A DNA stretch of 64,000 nt, taken from positions 25,783,832 to 25,847,831 of the forward strand of contig HG738137.1 of NCBI GenBank assembly GCA_000499405.2, read 5' to 3'. Made by a program: the position numbers and the translations under genes. This document shows positions 38,096 to 49,499 of the stretch, piece after piece. The stretch is from Onchocerca volvulus (lineage: Eukaryota; Nematoda; Chromadorea; Rhabditida; Onchocercidae). The notes under the pieces were generated by a model that saw nothing but the letters and a program-made list of their open reading frames with translations, did no database searches and was not told the origin of the DNA. Positions within the stretch are counted from its first letter, which is position 1. Each line of letters starts with the position of its first letter.

Positions 38096-39544
38096 TTAAT
38101 ATTTCTTCCATGACAAAAAACAAATTATTGAAATGAGAAAAATTATCCGGCAAAGTATGGCAAGTACTTTTTCGATTTCCTTGATGGAGGGCCTTTCCGC
38201 CAGCAATTTTCGCCAACAGCTAAAAACTTCAATTTTAAATATAACAATTTATGTAACTTCCAACTGAATTTGACATTTGAGACTCTCAAATGTTTTACCA
38301 AATGAAATTTCAAACTCCATAAAAAGGAAAAATAACTTTAATAATAGATAATATGACTTTCAAAAAAGTGACAAATAATGAAAAGAAAGCATGATTTCAT
38401 CCTGTGTGGTAAAAAAATTAAATCTTTACCGCTCAATCATTTGCATAAGTTTAGTCGGTGCATCTTCAATATACGGTGGTCTTAAACTGCATAAGTCTAA
38501 AGACTTTTAATCAGAAGAGACTTTCATACTTGAAAAATGAATAATCGAAAATCACAACATCACTGCAAAAAAGCCGAAAATGAGATCATTTAGAACTATT
38601 CTAAAATAATCTAGATTAGCTTCTACTAACATCTCATTCAGATATTAAAAATCTTTTAAAACTGTGAATTCAGATAAAAACGTACACTAAACAATATTTC
38701 TTCAGCATTTTTACAGTCCATTATGCGGCCGTCTTCGTATAATTATTTCCCAAAGGATAATTCCAAAACTGTAAATATCTGATTGCTGTAAAGGTGATGA
38801 ACCAGCAACGATCTATAAAAAAATGAAAGTTTTGATTCAAAAATTCATAAAAATTTTTAAAATAGGCATCTTTTTCTAATTTTTTAATTTTTAATTGCCT
38901 TTTAATTAACTTTTACTTAAAATTCCAGATTTAAAATTGATTCGCAGAAAACACAATATACCTTAAGGACTAACCATGACGCTGACCTTTGTCTGTACAC
39001 CATATCATTGTTCAGATGTACCATCATATTGAAATCCGCAACTTTGAGAAGATGGCAATTATCATCAAGCAAAAAACTAAAGCAAAAATTACATGAGTAT
39101 ACAGTTTTTTTTTTAATTCATAGCTAACCAATCTGTGCACTTCTTCATCGGTCAATCCAAATAAAAGATATATTTATGCAATTTTTCATGAATACCAGCT
39201 TTACACAAAAATAAAATACAGATGTAAATGTGAATGAAATTTGACCGTGAGTTTAAATATACACGAACAACAGAATAAAAAACAAGAGAGTATAATCAAC
39301 GCGACAGAGCACTGACTTGATTCTTGGCCTAATAAGACCTATGAACAGTAATATTGAGTTGATTAAACATCAAGAAATATCAAAAATCTATCTGCTCGAA
39401 AATAATTGCTTGATGCAGCATAAAATTTCGGAAAAATTAAAAGCAAATCATACTTCGCAGCTTTCAAATCAGCATGCACAAATCTTTTCCGGTGCATATA
39501 TGTCAATGCATCAATACACTGTGACGTCCAGTGAAATGCATGAT
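38096..39544 (-). pseudogene. Decayed TAK1/MOM-4-like protein kinase, C-lobe only
   Basis: Minus-strand exons 39544-39454, 39076-38975, 38812-38682, 38496-38430 and 38219-38096 encode a MAP3K7(TAK1)-like C-lobe. Parts seen: HAFHWTSQCIDALTYMH, catalytic loop VHADLKAAN, VADFNMMVHLNND (DFN where DFG is normal), RQRSASW, SDIYSFGIILWEII, NAEEILF and CWRKLLAERPSIKEIEKVL. The gene looks broken. HRD is HAD and DFG is DFN, and the APE segment after SASW is missing. Exon 3 is one base out of frame with exon 2. Within exon 3 the frame must also shift between RRRPH and MDCKNAEEIL to reach exon 4. No N-lobe (glycine loop, VAIK) was located convincingly upstream, though minus-strand text near 39640 reads HPRNIPCYSSDNAVGIKF, vaguely like that region. 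A divergent functional kinase-like protein is less likely. Confidence 0.65.
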
Positions 39545-39749
39545 CTGGCATATAACTTATATTTTCTACTCATGTAATACTGAAAATAAATTTTATTCCT
39601 ACTGCATTATCACTACTGTAACATGGTATATTGCGAGGATGAAAGAGTCAATGATAATAACATCAATCAGACATTCAGGTAACAAAATCATGCCAAACAT
39701 TTCCTATTTTTTTCTTTTTGTGTGTTGGAAGATCGATTGATAATACATA

Positions 39750-40950
39750 TTATCATCAGGTAAAAAACAAAAATAGCTCTGTCCAGAATATCAAGCTCCA
39801 ATTCACATTTCAATATGAGAGTAAAAATATTTCTTTTGTACATTTAATATAATATACTATGCTTCTGATAATTGCTATAAAAAGTATTCATTTTACAGTC
39901 ATGTTCAACATACAATTGTGTCACCAACTGAAGAAATGGTCCATTGAACTAGTAAATATTCTGCTGGATAAATTAAGAAATGTATATCACTAAACAAATT
40001 TTAATTTAATTTAACATGCTGTCTAGGAATTAAACAATGAATTATGTGTAACTGCTGTTAGGAGCATGCGATTGTTATTTATATTATTGCTGAAGAAAAA
40101 GAACAGGTTCAATCGTATGAAAAGTACGATCAAATTTTGTTAGTTGATAAGAATTTTTCAGCATATGGCATTAAATTTCATGCAAAAATTATAGCTCAAG
40201 TATGCGATACAATGATCTAAAATATAGTCAAGAGCGATCAGATGCAAAATACATGAAGGACAATTTGCGAAAGGATAGGTCATAAAAAAGGGATCATTGA
40301 AGTCAAAAACTCTATAATTTACCTGTTCAGATGAAGGCATCACTCAATTCATGAAAGACTTTGTTTTATGGTCCGAAATCCATATTTTTTGTCTATCTAA
40401 TTCAATCCAAATCCAACTTACTTTTAATTAAATCTTAATATGGAAAATAGCAACTTAGTTAACAACAGAAACCTCTGAGAGAATATGGTCATGAAAGCAG
40501 TAAAATCGGTTTAAAAAATGAATGTATATTTTTATGTACCGCCTTTTATGATCTTTCTAAATGTGAAATATTCGCATATGGTTTTGATAACGAAATCTTT
40601 GATTTGACTAAATACTAGAAAAATTGGATTTTGATGAAAGTTAAGCTAGTTTTTCCGCAAATTTTTGATGTGTTGGTGGCGGTTACAGAAATATTCAGAA
40701 CTGCGTGAAATTAGCAGTCAAAGCAGAAATATATAAATGATAACATTAATTAAATAAGTTAAACGGATTAATCGACTAATCATACATTAAATTAATCGCG
40801 TAATCATCAAAAAAAAAATTTAACAAAAAAAGATGAAATGAGTGCAAATAACAAAAATATTTGCACATGCACAAGTAATAACGGAAGTTCATAGGTAATT
40901 AAATTTAATATGACAAGCATGCAATATCTAGAATCAGCGAAGGAAAAAAA
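39750..40950. other. Gap without a supported gene
   Basis: Nothing convincing on either strand. A short minus-strand ATG exon (MPSSEQ, donor gtaaat, about 40331-40314) could be a first exon of the decayed kinase, but nothing connects them. Confidence 0.4.
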
Positions 40951-40959
40951 GCAAATAAA

Positions 40960-42130
40960 ATTAAGAGAGAGGATAAAAACATGCTAGCCAATAAAAAAAA
41001 AACGAAAAAATTCCAAAACTCGAAACTATGAGGACGAGTTCAGGATTCAAAATTAAAAAAAAAAAAAAAAAAAGAATCGGGAAATATAAAAAATTCAAAA
41101 TTTTACAAAAAATAAGGAATCAGAAAATTTTTAAAAAAGCAATGAAGACACGAAAAAATCAAACACTTGATGAAAAATAAATTCCAAAAACCACTAAACA
41201 GGATAATTTAAAAAATTGCAAAAAATTTAGAAAACTTAGTTTTCCATATTTTAATTTTTCTGAATTTTTCTTTCAAAAATTGTAGAATTAAAATATTGAA
41301 AAAGGAAAAAAGAAAAAAGTATAAAAAGACTAACATAACGGGGCAGTAAAGTTTGAGTAAACTGAAAAACAAAAAATCAAGAAGCTACAGTAGGCTAACA
41401 AATATCAAAAGCTGCCCAAAACATAAATTCGAAAAAATCAAAATTAAGAAGTTAGTGAGTTCGAAAAATGAAAGTTTACTTGAAAATTCAAAAATCAATA
41501 ATTTAATAAATCATAAATCAAGAAACCAAGACCAAAAGAACCGAAAACTCAAAAATTTGGAACTATCAAAATCAAAGACAACACGAAAATTCAAAGGAAT
41601 GATTAATGAGAACCAAAAACTCAAGGAATTCAAAAAATTAAAAGTTTGAAAAAACCAAAAAATATAAGTTGAAAAAAATCAAAAATAATTAACAGCAATT
41701 CGAAAAATCAAAAAATAGAGCAATTTGAATAATTAGTAAACTCTAAAAAAATTGAATTTCTCAGAAAATTTGAAGAGAAATCAAATGTTTAAGAAAAGAT
41801 CAAATTTGGAAATTAAAGAAATCAGAAAAATTAAAAATTCAAAAAATCAATAACTGAACAAACTGAAAATTAAAAAATTCCAAAAAAAAGAAAAAATTAG
41901 AGTTCGAAAATTTGGTAAAACCATAAATTGAAAAAGCTGAAAAAAAACACGAAAATTCAAGAAGATTGAAAATTTCAAAAACAAAAAATCAAAAATTTAA
42001 AGGATTCAACAGAATCGAAAAATCAAAAAATTGGATTGTGCTGCTAAAAATATCGTAATTTAAAAATCCAACGAAAATGGGAAATTTTAAAGATCTAGAA
42101 TATTCGAAAAACTGAAATCTCAAGAGAATT
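40960..42130 (+). repeat. A-rich low-complexity tract
   Basis: More than 1 kb made of words such as aaaaatcaaaaa, gaaaattcaaaa and ttcaaaaaat. The plus strand is strongly A over T. The 98-codon open frame at 41353-41649 is a by-product (K/N/S-only composition). Confidence 0.8.
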
Positions 42131-42134
42131 TAAA

Positions 42135-42235
42135 AAAATCAATAAAACTGAGCCAATTTTTAGGAGAAAAAAAAGCATGTAATATATATTACATGCTTTT
42201 TATATATAATATATATATGATACCAAGAGCAATTA
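42135..42235. repeat. Palindrome-bearing repeat, copy 1
   Basis: Contains a perfect 32-bp palindrome (42170-42201) with core gcatgtaatatatattacat plus gc. It is preceded by aatcaataaaactgagccaa tttttaggag and followed by an AT microsatellite. Copy 2 is at 42672-42780. Confidence 0.85.
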
Positions 42236-42261
42236 CGTGATATTTCTCTTATTTACAGAAA

Positions 42262-42516
42262 TTACAGCAACGATTTCAGACACATTATTAATTGTTCAAG
42301 ATTTGAAAGAATAATACCGATGAAGTAGTTATAAATTACGTGCAATCTTATAAAACACATAAATTCAATCAAAACAAAAAATTACACGAAAAAATTTTTT
42401 AAACAAAGTTCAAATACAGTATAAACAAATTTCGATCTCATCATCCTATTCATTACGCACCGTCATATTGGTAACTCATGTCCACACCCATCTATCCTAT
42501 CTGAGCGACTCTTATC
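42262..42516 (+). repeat. Dispersed repeat, partial copy (matches 47463-47716)
   Basis: Shares long strings with 47463-47716, such as ttattaattgttcaagattt plus gaaaga and aaaacaaaaaattacacgaa, and ends with a CCCACAC...ATCTATC/ATCCAACCTATCTGAG motif. Divergence is roughly one difference per 8-10 bases. No coding capacity was seen. Confidence 0.75.
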
Positions 42517-42671
42517 ATTATCATTCTTCCAGTCACGGACTTCATCCTTACGCAACACCAGAATCTTTTAAAGATAAATAAAGCATTGAAAAAACCCAAG
42601 ATTTTGCTATGTAAAGTATGAAAACTATAATCATGATAACAATTTAGAAAATACTCACGATGTCTCAGAAT

Positions 42672-42780
42672 AAGAAAAAAATCAATAAAACTGACCCAAT
42701 TTTTAGGAGAAAAAAAAAGCATATAATATATATTATATGCTTTTTATATATAACATATATATATCTATATACAGCATATA
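42672..42780. repeat. Palindrome-bearing repeat, copy 2
   Basis: Same flank (aatcaataaaactgacccaa tttttaggag) and a palindrome with core gcatataatatatattatat plus gc, centred near 42729. Two paired base changes relative to copy 1 keep the palindrome symmetrical. Confidence 0.85.
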
Positions 42781-42799
42781 ATATATAATATAGTCACAA

Positions 42800-43430
42800 A
42801 ACTGGTATCAACTTACGAATTAATCGAAATAATGCGCTATTAGATAAGCCATTATCGAAGTAAAAAAAAAAAGAAATATTACAAATTGGATATTATATAA
42901 CAAAAAAGTTGATACCCCACATATACAATAAATATAGCAGAAAAAAAAAAGCAATTGCAAAAGAGAAGTAAATTAATGAAGAACAAGCTTTAAAATAAAA
43001 TAAAAAAAAACACTTAACAGCGGTTACTCGCCTAAAATAAACAATAGAATCCAATGAAATAATAAACAGAACATTGAAGATTTTTTAACTATTTATAGCG
43101 ATAAATTAAGAACAACAAGTTCATTAATAAAGATCTCAAGTCATTTATAGAGAACACAGTTAACAAAATTGGAAAAAAAAATTCCAATAGCAAAATTTAA
43201 AACAGAGTGATTATTACACACAAATTCCACAGCCAAATAGAAACAAAAATAGAAAATTTGAAAAAATCAGCAGTCGAATTCTCAAAGAGGTTCCGTTTGT
43301 TATCTTAAAAGATTTGAAGAAATTCTGTTTTGATCAAAATAACATAAGCAACATCCTATTACACTCCAAGATATACTTATTCTATTAAATCTTCTGAACC
43401 TCTTTTAATATTCAGAATTCAACTGCTCTG
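42800..43430. other. Gap without a supported gene
   Basis: A-rich sequence similar in composition to 40960-42130, with no supported coding or repeat structure. Confidence 0.5.
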
Positions 43431-43439
43431 ATACTTTAA

Positions 43440-44300
43440 AAATTAGTGACAGGAGAGGATTTTTTATTTCTTTTTAATTTTTCATATTTTTTGTTTTTTA
43501 TTTTATTATCTTAATTTTTTTTCTCCTTCTCTTAATTTTTCTTTTTTTGATTTTACTCATTTTTTATATTTTTTATTTTTCTTTTTTTTTCTATTGATAA
43601 GTAATAATGTTAAAATATTAAACAATTTTAATTACAACAATAAAGACGAAAAAATATTAAAAATCTTGAAAAATTAAGGTGAAAAAAACAATAAATTAAT
43701 AAAACAAACAACAACAAACAAAAAAATTAATGAAACAAAACAAACAACAAATTAGTAAAGTAGAAAATCCAAATTAGAACAAAAAAGAAATTAAGTTAAG
43801 TGACAATAAAAAAAAATTAAAGTAGCTGAATTTCTAAAGAAGTTCCCTCCCACTTTGTTTTCTCAAGTGATTGAAAACTGTACGCAAACCTATCAAAACT
43901 TTAATCTTCTGATTTTAGTCGTCGCATCAAAAACATGCCATACTGTGAGATACTGTGAGATTCCTAATTTATTAAATTCTAAATCCTCTTCTCAAATCCG
44001 AAATCCAGCTTCTTTAACTAAATAAAGTTGAAATTTCTTTTTTTAATTTTTGGTTTTTTTTTGCTTTTTTTATTTTTTGCTTTTTTGTTTTTTATTTTTT
44101 TTGTTTTTTTGCTTTTTTTATTTTTTTGTTTTTTTGTTTTTCGTTTTTTATTTTTCATTTTTAAATTTTTTGATTATAATTTTTTTTTATTTGTTTTCTA
44201 TTTTTAGTTTTTTTTTTATTTTTTATTTTTCATTTTTTTATTTTTTCTTTTTTATTTTTCATTTTTTTACTTTTTATTTATTATTTTTTTATTTTTTAAA
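43440..44300 (+). repeat. T-rich low-complexity tract
   Basis: Two blocks (43440-43600 and 44035-44300) consist of ttttttatttttt/tgctttttt words. The 120-codon open frame at 44050 is almost only F, Y and L and is an artefact. An A-rich stretch sits between the blocks. It directly abuts the stop codon of the zinc-finger gene. Confidence 0.8.
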
Positions 44301-44305
44301 TATTT

Positions 44306-46212
44306 CTAACCGGCCTGGTCATCTGCTTCTTGAGATGGGAATGGTGGAGATTGGAACAGGCAGCGACGGGTTGTCCGCGTGGAGAGGCCGGATATTCTTG
44401 CATTCCGGCTAATCTGAAAAAATTTCTTGAACAAAAAAAATCATGAGGTCGAGTTCACGTTCAATTTTTCAATATATATGGCTGTGTTACTGTGAACAGA
44501 AAGGATAGTAAGTACATAAACAGGAATACTATATTTATATCTAATGAACAATTTTTCTTGTTGGTTGAGTAATAAGTTCTACCATTCTTTGTATCTAAAC
44601 TGAAATTTATAAAAGTTCCTCAATTTTTACCTGGAACGAAGAGGTTCTGTGCGTCCTCTTCTCTCCCACAAGATCGAGCCTGCGGCGCTTAACCCGTCTT
44701 TCATTCATCACGGCCGCACGTGTCCTCGGGCACCATTCGAGGATATGCAGTTCTACTGCAGCGCATTTTTGTGCGGCCGTGAATGAGGATGGAAGCAAGA
44801 GGTTGTGGCCGCAATTAGAACAGAAACCTGAAATGGAGCAGAAATTACGAGTCTATTTTTGATAAAGAAAATTCTAAAAGAAACTTACATTAACAAAAAT
44901 TAATTGAAAATTTTAAAATGCATACCATCTTGCTTATGCATCCTTGAGGAGTGGATGCGCCATCCTTTGATTGTCTCGAACTGCCTGCCGCAGATTCCGC
45001 ACACTGAAAATTCTTGTCACCATACTTTTATAAAAAGTATGGCTCAACGGTATTAATACCTATCACATTCATACATCAGTATAAATTACATCAAATTTAG
45101 TGAATGTCCTCCAATGAAAAAAAAAAAAAAGGAAAAAACCAAAATTAAGCTTAATTTCATTATCACACTATACCTTAAATACGAGACCAGTTTTTCACCG
45201 CTTTTAATATTAAAAATTACCGATAGTAGGAATTCCATCGATGTAAGCCACCGTGTACGCATCTGCCTGTGGCGGTGCCAACTTGCTGCAAAATTGTTGA
45301 GGAAGATTCCCAACATCTGCTGGTTGGAAAGCCTCCGGCACCACCACAGTCGGGCTGATTGTACGGTGGGAACCGGGATGTTGATTGTTCTCGTTCGGCT
45401 AAAATATAATTAATTGAGCTTAAACTGATTAATTTCATGGATTAGTTAGAGAAATTCCTGACACTAATTGTTCCTGATCTTTTCTAAACTAATTCAAATG
45501 CTTAGTACATGATTTTTTTGCCATATAATTGCCAAATAAAAACTTACAGAACAAGCTCTCGGACAGTCACAGCCGGTTCCACAACTTCAGCGCTACTCTC
45601 CTCCACTGGTGCCACCGGCATCTCAGAGTTATCCTCATTGTCTTCGGGCAGAGGTGCCCACTCTGCTTCGATTGGCCAATTGTCTTCTGGCAGAGGTGTC
45701 AACTCTGCTTCCGCTGGCCAATCTTCTGCCTCGTCATCAACTGTGGGCAGAGGAGCTCGCTCTGCTTCTTCTTCGTTAATTTCCGGCCTCTGAGATGCCG
45801 GTTCTCCATCTCGGGCATTTTGCCCTTCCATTTCCTCCAACCTCCTCTCCGCCTCCGCTAGACGTGCACAGAGGTATTCCTCTATCTGAAATGGGACAAT
45901 AGTTACTGTATTGTTCTCTTTTAAAGAATACTGGAGGCATGCTTCCCTGAAGCATTGCAAAATTGCAAAAAGATCAGGCATTATTATTTACATTTAAGAT
46001 ATTTCTTATTGTTCCACCATTATTTGCGTTAAAAAAGTTAGAACACAATAGAGAAAAAAAAATTGATTCGAGATAAAGAAAAAAAAAAAGATTACCCACG
46101 CTGAGTCATTCAAATACTCCCATAATGCACGGAGCATCATAGGCCGGTCCTTCAAATAATCCAGAACATCGAAAATGTCCGGAAGTTCAGGTCCGAATTC
46201 GACTTCTGACAT
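44306..46212 (-). CDS. Acidic C2H2-type zinc-finger protein
   Basis: Minus-strand exons: 46212-46096 (ATG, MSEVEFGPELPDIFDVLDYL), 45889-about 45550, 45398-45221, 45003-44928, 44827-44631 and 44413-44306 (TAG). Exon 2 encodes a coiled-coil-like start (EEYLCARLAEAERRLEEMEG) and an acidic, proline-rich stretch with two copies of a PLPEDNWPxEAE-like unit. Exons 3-5 encode a C2H2 finger, CGICGRQFETIKGWRIHSSRMH by position, then FCSNCGH...C...H...C, which may bind a second metal. Basic KRRR follows. GC content is far above that of the flanks. The problem is that exon 2 ends at its best donor (ctgtaagt) in phase 2, but the finger frame of exon 3 needs phase 0. The other frame of exons 3-4 is open but loses the fingers and stops in exon 5. 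Either a different donor is used, or the gene carries a frameshift. The GRxFxTxxGWRIHxxRMH finger resembles fingers of some non-LTR retrotransposon proteins, but no reverse transcriptase follows. Function unknown. Confidence 0.6.
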
Positions 46213-46393
46213 TATCTGAAAAAAAACTTATATGAAATTATGCAAGAAACGAATTCACTAAGCGTTCAAGAAACATGCCAATTGATATCGTCATAGAAAA
46301 ATTCTTAAAAAAATTTAGTTAAATTGATTTTGAAACAGAGGGCAGAAGATTCAAAAAATTTCGTAACTTTTCTTAATGTAATGACAATTTCTC

Positions 46394-46520
46394 ATTACTA
46401 TAAACTTCTCAAAATTTTTGGATGACCTGTGAAATCGCACGGTTATTTTAAAAAGAAAAAAAAAAAGGAGGGATTGCTAATATGGCAAATTGTATAGCTC
46501 TTTCTAATCCCTTATAGCAG
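46394..46520 (+). repeat. Dispersed repeat, partial copy (matches 47344-47466)
   Basis: Shares ctataaacttctcaaaattt and ttggatgacctg.gaaatcg and ends in gtatagctctttctaatccc plus ttat. It corresponds to the first half of the element at 47344-47716. Confidence 0.8.
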
Positions 46521-46529
46521 CTTTTTCAT

Positions 46530-47340
46530 ACATATTCATTTTATTCATATAAATTCGAAGTTGATGCCATCAGAAATCATAATTAGATCTGAGACAATAG
46601 ATAAATGGCAAAAGGACGTATTCTAACATAGGATTTCAGTCTCTCTTTCTCTCTAATCTCAAAACTTAATAAAGTCTTTCCTCTTTTGTTGCCGAAATAA
46701 CAGTAAATTCACTTCATTGTAAATAATATTATCAGTTACTATAAATTAGAAATAAAAAACACAAAGACGGAAAATATGTCTGGAGAAATAATCCATCAAC
46801 AGTTTACAAAATACCATACATCAAAACATATATTTGTACAAATACAAATTTTATTATGAAATATTTAAAATTTTAAAATGATGTCTTTTCAAATGAATTT
46901 ATAATACTGCAAATTTACACTAATTTAATGAGCAGATAAAAAATTCAGTATTTCTTTCATTTTTAGGAAAAAATATTTTGTATTGGAAAAGCACATGATT
47001 AATAACATAAGCGCAGCGATACAAATAAATTAATTTTTTTTCAACTTATTCATTTTTTGTAACTCATACTAATCAAAGCATCTTTTCAATCCCAATTATT
47101 CATAAATATAAGTAAATGACCAAAAAAACTTCGCAATTATCTATGTCTAAAAAAAGAATGTTATTTTCAGAAATATTCAATCATTTTCGAAATATGACAC
47201 AACAATTGCTAATAAATTTGAAAAACATAATACGCTTATAAAGTTCCATCTACAAGATAATAGTTAACAAATTATCATATTAAACATATTTTTGCTTGAA
47301 CTGGGAAGCGATCATGAAATGATTATTAAATAAATAACGA
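46530..47340. other. Gap without a supported gene
   Basis: AT-rich upstream side of the zinc-finger gene. No coding or clear repeat structure was seen between the two dispersed-repeat copies. Confidence 0.5.
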
Positions 47341-47343
47341 AAC

Positions 47344-47716
47344 TTACTATAAACTTCTCAAAAATTTTTGGATGACCTGCGAAATCGCAGTCATTCAAAA
47401 GAAAAGGAAAAGTGGGGATTACGTACTACTGCAAACTGTATAGCTCTTTCTAATCCCTTATTCCAGCAAAGATTTCAGAAATATTATTAATTGTTCAAGA
47501 TTTGAAAGAACGGTACCGTAGAAGTAGTCATAAATTATGTACAATTTTATAAAACAGATGAATTCAAACAAAACAAAAAATTACACGAAAAAAATTTAAA
47601 CAAAAAAATTTTTAGACAAAATTCAAGCAAATTCTTAAACAAATCTCATTATCCTATCAATTACGCAGCGTCCTAACCCATGCCCACACTCGTCCAACCT
47701 ATCTGAGAGACTATTC
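47344..47716 (+). repeat. Dispersed repeat, longest copy
   Basis: The 5' third matches 46394-46520 and the rest matches 42262-42516, so the three copies together define a repeat of about 370 bp of which the other two are fragments. It is non-co­ding and AT-rich, with a less AT-rich 3' end (acccatgcccacactcgtcc). Confidence 0.75.
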
Positions 47717-47887
47717 CAGAATGGCATGGGGATAAAAATGACTAGGTAGTACGTGCAATTTAGTTACAAAAGAGCACGTATGCAACTTTTTTTTCTCCAC
47801 AATCAGAAAGCTGCAGAGAAAAAAAGATGCATGATATTTTGATCTTTTGGCCATTTTTGGAGTGACTTTCTTTTGGAAAAAAAAAAA

Positions 47888-48010
47888 ATATATATGTATG
47901 TCTCCTTCGATATATATATGTATAGAAGTAAATATATGTATATGTATGAATTTATATATATGTATATATTTCACATATATATATGCTTCTATATATCTAA
48001 TATATATATG
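47888..48010 (+). repeat. TATATG-type microsatellite
   Basis: Imperfect tandem tatatatgta/atatatatgt units interrupted by ctccttcg, gaagta and ttctata. Confidence 0.85.
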
Positions 48011-48296
48011 TTAGCTTCTTAATTTGGATTACATTTGTTATTGAATTTTTTAATTTTTATTTTTTATTCTTGTAAAAAAGAAAAATTGTTTCATTTATCA
48101 ACTTTTCACCGCTTTAATAAATGTAATCAATTAATTTGAATGGACCAAATATAATCAATTAATTCGAATCGATTACATTTAATTAAGCGTTAATGTCATT
48201 TTTTAAAATCAGTTATTGAATTTTTTTATGTTTATTTTTATTCTTGTATCAACTTTACATCGCTTAAAATTATTTATTTCAATTGAATTTCAGTTG

Positions 48297-49490
48297 CTCT
48301 TGTGGTCCAGATGGTGTACATTATTGTAAAAAACATATGTGTTAAGTGGAATGTGATAATCCAAGAAAAATTCCAGGCCAATGTTGCCGTATTTGTAACG
48401 GTTGGTAGTTACCATTTGATTAATGCTTTTAAAATAACTGAAAATTTTCTCTTTCTAATTTTCATTCTGCATAAAATTTTTGCTTTCAAAAAAAAAAAAA
48501 GTATTCAGGAATTTTCTTCCTAATTTTTTAATCATATTTATTGATCTCTTTTTTTTCAATTCTGAATTTCGGAAAAAGAATGAAATTTTGAAGTTTTAGA
48601 GCCAATAGTAATTACAAATCCAGCAACTTATCCATTTTTGGAACACTGTCCATTACGATGTGGGAATGGCTTCTTACGTGATTCAAACGGTTGTTTTGAA
48701 TGCAAATGTACATGTGCAGAAAGTAATTAGTGAGAACTGTCGAGAACTTGCGATGTTAATTATGAGAAGGAAGTGACTTTTAATTACATTTATTTTATTT
48801 AATCATTCGACTTATTTTCCCAAAAATTTATTCAAAATTTCATCATCTATAAAAGATTCGCAGTTATATGATACCATTCATAATTTCTGGATTATCAGAC
48901 TGAATATATGCAAAAAAAAAAAAGAAGAAATATGTGATAAAAATAAAATTTTTGAGTTTTTCTTTCATCTTTCTATGACGGAAAATTTGTCCGAATTGTC
49001 AGAACTTGAAAAAAAATTTTTTTTCCATAATGTAAATCTTTCGGAAATTTTTACCATCATATCTAAGATAAAATTTAATGTGATGACTAATTTTTAAAAA
49101 AAAAATTAAAAATTGAGAATTTATAGAAAAATTAAGCGAAATTTCGAAAGTTCACCCTTTCATGTAAATCATTTTATGATAGCCTATTCATATATTATAA
49201 AAAAATTTTTTTTAAAAAGCTTTGTTTTTTTTTTCATAAGCATGATTTTTTTGCCTTTGCAGAATTTGTCTTGCTACAGTAAGCTGCATCTGCAGAATTT
49301 GTTCCGCTGCAGTATTTTGCACTTGCAGAATTTGTGATCATGGCTATTTGTGCCGTGCGAAAAATTGTGCAGTACTAAATGTCAGATGCGCTAAATGTCC
49401 TCTACTTCATCAATGTCACTAACATTGTTTTTATGGTTAGGAATAACAATAATGGTTGTCCAGTGTGTAATGTCGAAGTATGCTTCTTAC
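48297..49490 (+). pseudogene. Broken VWC/antistasin cysteine-rich gene (CRM-1-like?)
   Basis: Three coding remnants lie in order. At 48296-48400 a VWC-type end reads CSCGPDGVHYCKKHMC, a TAA stop, then VECDNPRKIPGQCCRICN, with a donor after it. At 48600-48730, after tttag, comes an antistasin-like domain: EHCPLRCGNGFLRDSNGCFE followed by CKCTCAESN and TAG. At 49258-49490 a frame rich in CRIC units (three 30-36-bp repeats around tgcagaatttgt) runs into CDHGYLCRAKNCAVLNVRCA, a TAA after QCH, then NNNNGCPVCNVEVC in a shifted frame. VWC plus antistasin domains occur together in the CRIM1/CRM-1 family, secreted or membrane modulators of BMP signalling. The stops inside both ends argue that this copy is dead. 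Seeing it as intact would need sequence errors at several places. Confidence 0.6.
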
Positions 49491-49499
49491 CATTTTTTT

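Noticed and set aside
41353..41649. 98-codon lysine/asparagine-rich open frame
   Set aside because: By-product of an A-rich low-complexity tract; no splice context.
44050..44412. 120-codon open frame on the plus strand
   Set aside because: Almost only F, Y, L and I from a T-rich tract; it overlaps the real last exon of the minus-strand zinc-finger gene.
45509..45861. Two plus-strand open frames of 94 and 110 codons opposite the acidic exon
   Set aside because: Shadows of the GC-rich minus-strand exon 2; the minus-strand frame has the splice sites and coherent acidic composition.
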